Assembly (NCBI GenBank): GCA_029204225.1
Contig: CM055106.1
Coordinates: 19,602,149-19,666,148 of the forward strand
Source: Diphasiastrum complanatum
Taxonomy: Eukaryota; Streptophyta; Lycopodiopsida; Lycopodiales; Lycopodiaceae
DNA: 64,000 nt
Direction: 5' to 3'
In this document: positions 44,601 to 56,500 of the stretch, piece by piece
Layout: the number at the start of each line of letters is the position of its first letter
How positions within the stretch are numbered: the stretch's first letter is position 1
Translations under genes and position numbers: made by a program
Notes under the pieces: model-generated
What the model was told of the DNA's origin: nothing
Seen by the model: only the letters and a program-made list of their open reading frames with translations
Databases searched by the model: none

Positions 44601-47600
44601 CAAAGGTGCGAAAAATGCGAAAAACTTGACAGTGCCCTTAAAATGGATTTTGGTCACAGTGTTGCATTTTTTCCGAAGGTGCAAAAGTGCGAAAAACCCG
44701 ACAGTGCGTTTAAAATGAAATTTGGTCACAGTGTCGCTTTTCCCCGACAGTGCAAAAAAAGGCCAAGGTGCGTTAAAACGAAAATGCTTTAAGGAAAAAC
44801 GAAGTTTTGGAAAAATGCGAAGGTCCGAAATATGTTGTCGACCTTCGGCTGTTTTCAGGATGCTCATTACTTGAACCATTTGTTAAGGCCGAGCATAAGA
44901 AATCTGACATAATGGGATTTCCCAAAACATGTTTTGGAACGCATTCCGGAACGCCCAATGCAATGAGGGTCCGGGCCGGACACAGACTTTTTGCGTCCGG
45001 AGTTCCGGACCCACCGTCGGACGCATCCCTTTTTTTTTATATATATATAGTTTTTTATCACATATATAATATATAATATATGATATTATATATTTTTAGT
45101 ATATATAATATATATATTTTTTGCTTCAATGATGTCTCTTGCAACTACGATCACCTTTTTTTTTCTCCTACAATGAAATTTTTTCCTTGTGATCGTGTTC
45201 AATTGTGATGAAAATAAGACCTCCGAGATGAAACCTTTGGTGAAAATTGACTCGCTATTGCCGATTATCGTAAGTGAGGCAGGTAAGATATCTTAGAAAG
45301 CTTTATGTTAGTGTAGATATTGGTAATCACTTGATAGGTAGCCTTCCTAGTGCCCTTTTTTGGCTAATAATCCCTCTATCAAGATTTAATGGGTAAACAT
45401 TTTGATGGAGTCACGAGTGAGCTATAACACTCATCTCCACTCTTTATTGGGTGTAGTGAACTTTCTTCCTTAAATCACACTTCCCTCATAGGACCGACCC
45501 CATACTATAGTGTCTCATCCACAGAAGGGTGTACCATCATCCTTGGATAGCTTGTGCTTGTGCCAATGAAAGTGCTAATGGGCTTTTAATCCGTGCATGT
45601 TGAATCTTTTGAAGATTTCTACTTTGCTCGAGAAAAGAAGAGACTGTTTTTTCTTTTCGATATTTCTAATCCAAGGCAATAATGTAGCAAACCCAAATCT
45701 CTCATGTCAAATTTATGTGAAAATTTACTTTTGACCTTTGCGACAAGATTTTTTTTACTACTAGTGACGGCTAAATCATCAACATAGAAAACAATAATGA
45801 TAACGTCCCCTTTCTCCATGTGACATAGTAATAAGTGTCTTACTTACTCTTATTGAGTTTTTTTTTGTAAAGTAGTTGTCAATATGAGTATACCAAGCCC
45901 TTAATGCTTGTTTCAAACAATAGAGGCCTTTCTTAAGCCTACAGACTAAGTATCCCTTGCTCTTTGCCTCAAACCTGTTGCTCCATTTATACCTCTTCTT
46001 GCAAATGCCTACTGAGAAAGGCACACTTGACATCCATTTGTTGAACAACCCAATTAAAGTATGCTATCAATGTCAAAATAGCCATGGTAGAGGTCATCTT
46101 TGCCACAAGAGTGAATGTCTCATCATAGCATAGCCCTTCCTACTGTGCAAAGCCCTTTGGCAACCAATGGTACCTTATGCTTGTATATAGTGTCATCTAT
46201 TTAGAACTTGGTCTTGTAGACCCATTTTCATCCAATAGGCTACTTTCCATTTGACAGTTTCACAAGTTCCCAAGTGTCTTTATGCATAATGAGGTCGTAC
46301 TCCTGTGCTTCATGAAATGAACAAGGCTTGTGTGAATCTAGAATAGTAGTCATAAGGGCTTTTGCCTCTTGACAATTGTGATGTAGTTGCCTTTGAGATC
46401 TCCTTGCTCCTTGGGCACCGCTTTCGTCCTCTTCAAGTAGATGCCCCTCCCACCTTGGTAGTTTCTTATTGGTGAGAGGATGGTGGTGTCCTATGGTGGT
46501 TGTAGAGCCTTTCATTTTATATAGTCCTCAATTAGTAACTCCTATGACTCTTAAGATCATTGCCAATTGCCTCATCTCTAGAACCTATGAGGGGTATGAA
46601 CTCGTTGGGTCATTGCTTCTCATGTTCTTCAACTTGGGGTGAGTGAATAAGAGATCCTCATCAAAGATCGCATCTCAACTTAGGATATTCTTACTATTTT
46701 TGAGAATCAAGATTGTGTAGAAGATAGGCCTTCTCTTTCTCACTATCACCCAAAAATTTGCGAAGGTGACTTAGCGTCCAATTCTTTTTTCAATTCCTTT
46801 AGTACGTGCATACGTCGTGCGACCAAACACTCGTAAGAGTGGTGGGAGTCCACAAGTCACCTCTAGGTACATTTTTGGATGAACTTTGGACCCACCAACT
46901 ACGCCTGAACAAGTCAAACCAACTTACATGGGGGGGCCCATATAGGGAAACAAACTTGAGTTATTACAAGGTATTTAACATTTGATCATTTGTAGAACAA
47001 TGAATAAGTTCTACTTCTCTGCTTGAATTTTTTCTCTAACAAAATGAAAATGCACTTCTAGCTTTTTCTTTGAAACTGGATTTTTAGTTATAGAAGTGCA
47101 ACTTATCACGTAAAATAGTATTTGCGTCATCTTGGAACACTTTGACTTCTGCAGGAAGTCTTTGACGCCAAATAGCCTCGCATGTTGTGGTTGTTGCCTA
47201 ACCAAAAATCGATCTCATGGTTATGATCTTGCTTGCCCAATCGTCCTCATAGAATCCTTGCAAGATGAGATCACTTTGAGCTATGTATTAAATAAAGTTG
47301 TGGAGTGAATCTACGAATTTACCACAAAGCAAATTTCTTCATGCATGAATTTTCTGAATTGCAAGACCATCTATTGCTGATTCTTTTGCAGCCAATCTAG
47401 GTTTTGATTCTATGTAAGAATGAATTTATTCTTGCTGTACAGTACTTCTATGCTGGGAAACGATAGTTAGCATCCATCAAAAATAATGAGCAGACAGATT
47501 GCTGAGCGCAGCCCCTCCTTCAATGAAGCTAATCGCTGATTATGCAGCTCCTTCCCTCTTAATTGAGGTTGTTTGCTGCTGTTCCCTTGGCCTTTCCTGC

Positions 47601-50487
47601 AACTTGCAGCGTGACCTTTGGCAGCAGCTACTCACTGGATTCTACAAGGATTTGGGCTCAGCTTCCCTTGCAAACATGTGCTGCAGCCTGCCCAAAAAGC
47701 GCGCCAGAATCTTTCAAAAAAGTGTGCTGAAATCTATGAAGGAAGTGTGGCCACTTCTCTTCACAAAGTTCACTGGACCTATTCAAGAAAAGTGCGCTCC
47801 AATTCCTGTCAAAATTGCACTAGATTCTCTGCTAATTTTGCAAAAGATGGATACCAGAACTCATGGAGGAAATTGCTACCACAGTTTTGATCTAATTGCT
47901 GAGCTCTGATACTAGTGTTAAATCTAGGAGCAACAGCAGGGCAACCGAAGGATTTTCCACCTAGCCATGTCCTCCCTCTATACAGAGAGGAACCCCCTGA
48001 ACCCAATGTAGGCTGATGGTATGCATGGTGCCAAGTGTTCTAACACCTCAGTCAGTGTCACTGGACACCTAATTACTGTGTTCATGTAACTACCGAACTT
48101 AGGCCTTATACTATCCTCAAGTTAGCACAGGCATCATTTTCCAACCTGTGTAAATCATTAGCTGTAAAGAGATGCATCTTTGTGAAACTGTTTTTTAGAT
48201 ATTTTCTGAGGGTACGCAATTGTGTTGTGCAATTAATATGCTATGAAACAATGGACGGTGGATGACATGTGTAGTTGTGTATAATCAAATAATCTAAATG
48301 TTTTTGCTGTAATGCTGAGTAGGATACAGCTGGTCCCTTTTCAACAAAGAAGAGCTAGATGCATAGCATCATAGTTTATTCAAATGGAGGGGGCTGATGT
48401 GCACACACGCACGCACACAACCACATGCACATGCTCATACACATGAACATTCCCTCCATGTGCTCATTGTTATATAGATGTGTCTGTGTCTCTATATATA
48501 AATTATAAAAGTCTAGTATACTTTTATTTGTAGTAATTGTGAACTTTTGCAGGTCCTGCTTCGCAGATTTCAAATTTCTCACAACTATTCTTTTGATGGA
48601 GTGTTGGATTTTCTTAATTCGAAACGCATGACAGATGCTGGACCAATTGACCTGATTGCTGATGAGGACAGTGACAAAGAAATAGGGATAGACCGTCAGG
48701 CCCGACGAGTTGCTGGATATGAACTACCAGGGACCTTATCCAATGCTGGAAGGCCGGTTGTGCGGACAAAGTGTCTACAAATTTCTCCAACTGGAAGGTC
48801 TTGGGCTGCTGCGACCACTGAAGGGTTGCTTATCTATTCTGTTGATGATGCTCTCCTATTTGACCCCAGTGATCTAGACATTGATGTCACTCCTGAGGTA
48901 CCTACTTCTTTCCGTGCTCGTGTTAGTTGTTCTTGCAAAAATTGGACAAATCAAGTTGAATATCTATGCTACTTAGAAGCTAATGGTTGTGCCAAATATA
49001 TAATGTAATATGTATTTATTATTTGTTATCCAGGACTTATGATTGCACTTCTTTAAACTAGGAAGTGGGAAAGATAACAGTGTGTAAAAACAAGTCTGGT
49101 CCTTTATTAGCTCCTCATTCTTCCCTTTCTTGGTGTAGTGGAGGTAGTGAAAACTTCCATATATCAAAATACTATTCATAGTTGCCATTTTAAGGTTCAT
49201 TTCTGTGATAACGCTCATAGAAAGTGCTAGCTTAAGTTCTGGTGTTCATTTTCTTGTATGTCGTTTTTTTCATTTAACAATGACAGGCTTGGACTAGTAA
49301 ATTTTTTGTGGCAAATTTCCCACTTCAATTTCTTTTATTTATATTTATATCTTTGTTGTTCTTCAGTAAGTTTTTAATCTATCCAAGATGATATCTGATC
49401 GTACTGATTTATGGTTAGGTACTATCATTCAAAGAGCTGTTGAAGAGTTGCCAGGATCTTGTTTGAATGTTGAGTTGTGTTTTGCTTGCCTTTCTGCTAA
49501 TATATTGCTTGTTGGGTGTTTTCCAACTTCATCAAAACTTCTACTTACTCTTATGTTGTCGATGAGGTTTTTAATTTTACTTCTTGTTGAAGCTTAACAT
49601 TTGCAGTTGGTTTCGGTAGAGGGCTGAGTTGCTTACATATCAACTCTGGCTATCTACCCTTCCTAGGTGCCTTTGGCGTCCCTGCTTGGACCAAGGCTGC
49701 TTGCAGACAGGCCACCTGCCAACTGTCAGTTGCCTGTTCATCGGGCTGTTTTCAATTGAGACCTCCAGTATGCAACATCCATTGCACCCTCTCTGTCTTC
49801 TTTTTTTTGCCCCGCTATACTTAGTGGTGTTAGAATGCCAGGTCTATTTTGTACTGTGTGCACTGTGTATACCCTCATGGCTTGTATATTATGTCTTTGA
49901 GATTGTACTCGAGTCACATTTACTGTATTACAGTCATACTCAATGGGCAATCTGGTTCACCTTTGCAATGAATGTAAGGGTCCATAATGACTCACCCGTG
50001 AGTCGTAGACCTAAGTAGGTTGGTGATCAATATATATCCTGTGTTCTAGGTGTTGAAGATCTATGACATTTGGAAATGTATGATAAGTCCCAAAGCAAGT
50101 GGGAAGCTTAGAAGGTTCTAAGCTAGGGTATAAATGCCACTCTTATCTGCCCTTGAGTAGCTTATCAGGAAATCAAGTGGGGTGTAGCTATGAGATACCT
50201 TGCCAAGAATTATGCAATAAATAAATTGTCATGTTATAAAAGTCTTTAGAGCCCAGGAATAGAAAATTCCATTGGAAAGACTCTTAACTCACTTCATAGG
50301 TAAGATTTGCACATTTTAAATAAGAAAGCAGAAACTTGTGCAAGCGAAGATTAGAGCTACATGCTCGAGAATGCAACAAATGACGACCAGAGAAGTAACA
50401 TGCATGCATGCAAAATGAGACTAGTAGAGTTTACTTGAGTTGCATGACTGGATATCCACCCTCACATCTCACTCACTTATTGCTTGC

Positions 50488-50545
<58 letters not shown>

Positions 50546-53500
50546 TGTTAACGCCTTTTTCATGCCAAAAGGCATATAAGACAAAGTACATATCAAGTGT
50601 GTGGTGCAAATAGGAGCATGTTAAACATCTCCAATAACAAGATAAATGAAACATATATGAAGTAGCTACTAAAAACATGATCTAGTAGCTAGTCTGATAG
50701 CTGCTAATAACTACTAATGACAGAATGTAACTATGATGGCGATGATGGTAGACACTCATCATGAAATCAAATCAATTCCTGCTGCCACAGAAGAAAGATG
50801 TGATGGAGACTATAGTTGGAGGTAACGTAGGCTGACGATGCCGCCTAGGAAGTTGTCGGTGAAGTGTGTGTCTCCTCATACCTGTGATCTGGGTGATACG
50901 CTGTCTCATTTCTCTGTGTCGGAAGTCATCATCAATCGCACTATCCCCTGAGTCTGGATCATGTCGTGACAGAGTTGAAGGCCTTCATGAAGTCCACGAA
51001 ACAGTAGTAAACCCTCTGTCTCTGATGTCTGGCCGCCTCGATGATAGCTCAAAGAGTGAAGATGTGGTCTGTAGTGTAATAGTGAGCTCGAAAGCCTGCC
51101 TGACCCATAGCATGTAATCTCCTTATGTTTGCCTCGAAATTGATCCCTGACTGAAGGATAGTGCCATACAGCTTCGCAATAACATGCGCAATCATGATAG
51201 TGCAGTAGTTACTAGGGTTCATGGGTACCATTTTTGTGGATGGGATGGGTAATGTTAGTACACTAGGAAGATGGGAAACCAGAGACAACAACACGGTTGA
51301 GTAGAGTGGCTAAGCTGGGAGAGAGTGGGACAGCAGCATGGATCAACAATTCTAATTCAAAGTCTTCAATATTTTCGATACGATGGGTTTTCAGTCTTTT
51401 AATGGCATCATGGATCATGTTGGTAGTGAAGAAGGTGAATTCACATGGGCGTGGGGATATAGAGATGGGTGAATCAGTAGGTACAATGTAGAGTGAAGTG
51501 CCATATGTGGTCCATGTCTGTAAGTCCTCAATAAGGGGAGGTGGAGCCTTCTATTGACAAGCTTGATGCTGGGGTTTCTTCTTTGAGCACGTATATTCAA
51601 GCCATGCACACATAATTAGTTGGTGGCATAGAGGCCACTTTTGAGATTTCTACTAGATTAGTACAAGTTTGTCCCACATTCTTCAAATGGCATTGTACTG
51701 AGGAGATGACGGAGATCCATGCGAAGAATTCATGTTTCAACTCTTAAGAACATGGAGCATCGGGCCAATTTTTTCCAAGCAGCCACCTAGTGCTATAGCT
51801 GCTATACATATTCATGAGGCTGATGATGCTAATGATTCTGAGCTATATGTGATCATAGAGGAGATGGTAGAGAGTACTGAGCTGTTGTCTGCTGAGTGCT
51901 GTGCACAACTAGCATATACCACCACGTGGGTCCTTGTCACATCCGGTTATGGGCATGTATATCTGGAGAGAGTTTATAGCGTCATGGATCAGGCAACGCT
52001 CTTTCTTTCATCAGCATTCTTATCCTTTCACGAGTTCATGCTACTCCAGTGGAGGCAACACATAAATAATGTGTGGAGGTGACAAACCTGTATGCTTTTT
52101 GGAGTACCCAGATGTTACGGGGCATTCAGTATCAGATAGGAGATTTTATGACATGAAAATCTCGACATTCATTTCTAGTGAGAGTTGCGATATTGTTCTG
52201 GGTGCTCACTAGTTTACTTCCCTAGGAGAAGTTGCTTTGGATTTTGCACAAGAATGAATATCTAGTACTCACGTGGGCATGAGCAAATTTTTATAGCATA
52301 GAACTATCAGCTTATTTCAAGTAAGAAGTTTGATGATGCTTCTCAAAGGCTCATCTTGCAGCGTTAGTACTTCTCTACGTCTACATGTGCACAATTGAGA
52401 TTCATCAATCATTTCGAAGTACATTGTTGCAGCAATAGCGTGTTTTTGATGAGCCTCATTCTATGTCACTCTTGAACGAGGTTAATTATTGTATTGATGT
52501 CTCATTCCCGTAGCAATTTTAATTTCAAGAGTACCTTAATGCATGACTAGGTATGAGCAAGAGATCGTAAATAGATTTAAGGAGGTTTCAACGAGCACAC
52601 TATAGGAATTATTACCCTATTCTACATATGAACGATTCATTTCATCAGCTGTGTAAAGCTTCTAAGTTCTCTCAGATTGATCTTAGATCTAACATCAGAT
52701 GCGCATTCTTTGCATCCTTACCTTGATTTTCCTGTCCACCTTGCTGCTCAAGGAGTAATCTCAGGATGCCATTCGTGGGGCTTGCCCAAAAAAATGGTAG
52801 ATGTTCTTGACATTATTTTGGAAGTTTGTTTTGACATCCTTTTGAGTCGTTCAACTCAACAGCCTGTTTGAATCCATATGACCATGCGGGGAAAGGTTTA
52901 TGAGGTCAGCACTGTAACTCTGAACATAGTTTGAACCGAGGAAATTTTTTAGATATGCACTGAAAGCAGCATGCAATGAGTCTAGGATCTCTTCCAGTTC
53001 CTATTGGCTATATAGACAGGTTGATTCTGCTGTAGCAGCTCATTGGCTAATGTAGAGAAATGTGATTTGGTCGTCTCTATGCCAATAAGATACGGGTTGG
53101 TTAATATGGACAGACTGGTGCGCCCAAGGTCGTATAGTTTCTTTGCATAGGCTCCAGATGGACCTTTGATATTTTTTGTACTGTTGTATTTGTTTTATTC
53201 TTTTTTTAATAGGAGAAATGCTACCTTTTCAAGAACCTAGGCTGTATCAAAATCCAGAATCTTCCAACTTAATGAAGTATTGCCAATTGTCCTCTTCTAT
53301 GGGCCCAAGTGGTTGAATGGGGATTGCTATTCTCAATCTCCAAGGTGCACTATTGTTATGTATGTAGGCATTTTACATTACTTTATTTTTACTTTTATAG
53401 TATTAGTATCCACGAAGAAAAGCAGCACTTGCTATTTGTAGCTTATTGTTTGGGGGATCCTCCTGAAATGCAAATCGTTTTGTTTCCATCCTGTCACTGA

Positions 53501-56500
53501 TTTTCTTGTTCTTGCACCTTGTTGTCTGCAAATTCTTCCATCTGTTAACTGTGTTTCCTCCTTTTTGCCACTCGTTTCAGTGGCCAAATTGAGTTGGTAT
53601 GTATTGTACCATGGGCTATCAAAAGAAGCTTGTTGTCTGGCGAGCTCCAAATTGGATATATCCCCATTAGCTCATAATGTAGATCTCTCTTGGTCCCTCC
53701 TTGGCCAGAACTAGTCCCTTTGTGCTTTGTACTTAGGATCGGCTTTTTTAGCAATCTGTGAAATTTGCCGTCTCTGCTTTTATAGTTCTTTTCCTGAAGG
53801 CGTTTGTTGTCAGTAAGAAATCCTTGATCCCAAGGAAGCTGTATGTTGAAGTTGCTTGAACTTTTACAGTAACATAGTGGTTCATGACAAATTTTTGTTA
53901 TCAGGAAAGCTTTTGATGGGATGATTAACACATGCATGGGTAGTTTGGCCAAATATAAAACCTTTTTAAAGCGAACTGAAAATACATGAAAGGTTTCATA
54001 CTCAGCAGAGGGTGCATTCATCTTATTGGAAAATCATTCCAATCATAATGGATGTCATTTGAAATATTTCTTGTGTCATGACGCACATTATCACACTGTA
54101 TATGCTCAGTTGTAGCTTATTGATGAGAAACATTGATTGGTTTTTGAAGTTCTGGCTTTGATTATGGTTGCTTCACTAAAGCGAGACAGAATCTTGATAT
54201 TTGCAAGTGGATGGATAATGCTCTACCTTTTGATGCCGAGTATGTGGTTGGAAAGTATTAGTGATATGGTAGCCAATGACCTAAATTGAGCTGGTGAGAG
54301 CTCTGTTGGTATTGACATTTGGCTTTAGACTTCAAAGGCTTGCATGATTGTCATTTTTTCGGAGCCAGAGATGTGCCTGAATCGGTAATCAGGATTGCAA
54401 TTGGTACAAAACTTATCATAAACTTACCATGTTGAGCTAAAATTGTAAGGAGATCGCAGTTGGGTTTGTTCATAAGCCTTCACTGTTGCAAATGCATTAA
54501 GCTTTCTGAGATTGCAGACTTCTCTAATCTCTGAAGACCAGAGTTCAACTTGCATCAGAAAAATTTCTTAAATGTTTTCTGCTCTTGACATTTGTTCTAC
54601 ATTTTAGTATAATGTTCAACAAGTTTTGATGATGCGCACCATTGTTTGACCAATATGGTATAATGCTCTATGCAGACGGTCGTCCGGGCTCTGGAAGATA
54701 ATCAACACATACGGGCATTGGTTCTTGCATTGCGTTTGAATGAGCCAACAATCATTCGTAAATGTGTTGAAGCTGTACATCCTTCAGACATCTCATTGGT
54801 TGCAAGAAACATCCCGATTAAATACCTTGGCACTTTTATTGGTGCTCTTGCTGAGTATCTTGACAACTCCGCTCATCTTGAGTTTCTTCTTCTCTGGTGT
54901 CAGGTTTGTCAAGCTTTTGAGTGCTTCCTGTTTTGCTTTTTCATCTTGACATCTTAACACATGCCCTTCTAAGTTAGCAATGTCAGAAAACTGTATCTCA
55001 TTTCATAATTTTTGATGAATGGTTGTGAAACTATAGTATCTCATGTGTTTAGGTGGAGGCTCCTTGTACTACTCTTTCCTCATCATTTTTAGGTTATTGC
55101 TTGCCCATTAGTGGAAAGTTCTAGACAACATCCCTTTTGGAAAGTTTTTAATATCAGCGGGAATTCACGTGCTCTATCTAAGTCTTCCTAACCATTGAGG
55201 TTTTTCTTAGATCACTGCTCCACCTCTGATGTTTTCTCAGATGTAGGCATCTTGTTGATTGCATGGTGCAACAAATAGATCTCGTGTTTATCTTTAAATG
55301 ATGTTACTGGCAAGTGGTTTTAAAAGAATATCTTGAGAAATGTGATAAAAAGCTGTCAATCAGTAAAGCAGCCAAATTATTACAATTGAGAACCAATTGA
55401 AAATCACTGAGTGTATGTTGAAACTTGAAAGAGAAGCTTATGTATAGAGAGGACAGGAAGAGTGTGTCACCAAGAAAAAGAGATGGTGACTTTCCTCTAA
55501 ATTTAGATAAGAGTTTGTTTATCCAATTAAACAGAAGCAGTTTATGATTTGCTTCCAAATAATACATTCATGGGTGAAAAACACTTCTCATTTTTGGAAG
55601 TTGGAACTTCACTTGGAGAAACCCAAAATTGAATTTCCTAACTTGGGGCAATGCTGATGTGGGATGTCTGTTATTTGGTAGCAATCTGTCGTTATTTTTA
55701 TTTCATTCTTTGGGAGAACATTGCTTCAAAACATAGTTGCCCGTTCCGAAATGGAACGTGTTCTGCTCCGGAACTTGACCAAAATAAAATTTTAAGAAGT
55801 ACGTATTTTATTGACAAAGGATTATAACAAAAAGCGAGCCTCCTATTCTTCCAATTTTACCAAAATCTTGATGCGCACATCTGAAGGAGAAATTGGTGAA
55901 TTTTTGAGGCTTCCCATCTGTTCTTGTCATTGTGAGAGTGTCGGATGAAAAGTCTCCTGCCCCAAAGTAGATCCATCGCTGTAGCCATATTGCAATCCGT
56001 ATCTGGTCTTACTGCAATGGGCTTGTAGGAAGGAGAGTTTTTAAGATTCGCCACGGGTCCTCCAGTTCCATTAAATGGATTGCATCACACCCACACCAGA
56101 TCGCTACCCATGTCTGCAAGAGCATGAATTGTCTGTGGAGGAGTGGCCAGTTGACAGGATCCATACAAATCAGTATTGTAGCAAGGATTGAGTGTGTTCT
56201 CTTCTGTTTCTGACTCTTCCTTTCAGGCTTTCTTGGTCAATTCATCAGATTTATCATTGTTGGACGATCATAAATATGCACTCTATTTTAATACCTGTTT
56301 CAGGCTTTAATACCTGTTTTTTTAAATTAAAAAAAAAAGAAGTTCCGACCCAGTACATTCCGGCCCAAAAGAGTTGGAACGGGCTTCTAAAGCTTCAAAA
56401 TTTGGATGGTTTGTATGTGAAGTTTGCAAGAAATATATGAATTAAGATGGTGGTCTGGGAAATGCCTGCTTTGAAAGTGGGTAACAAATTGAGTTTCCTT

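Noticed and set aside
47499-47909. 136-codon plus-strand frame in PWP2 intron 4
   Set aside because: No family motifs, and part of it overlaps sequence resembling retroelement LTR text at 40.7 kb.
53545-54021. 158-codon minus-strand frame in PWP2 intron 5
   Set aside because: No recognisable domain, AT-rich, composition like the surrounding intron; could be chance.
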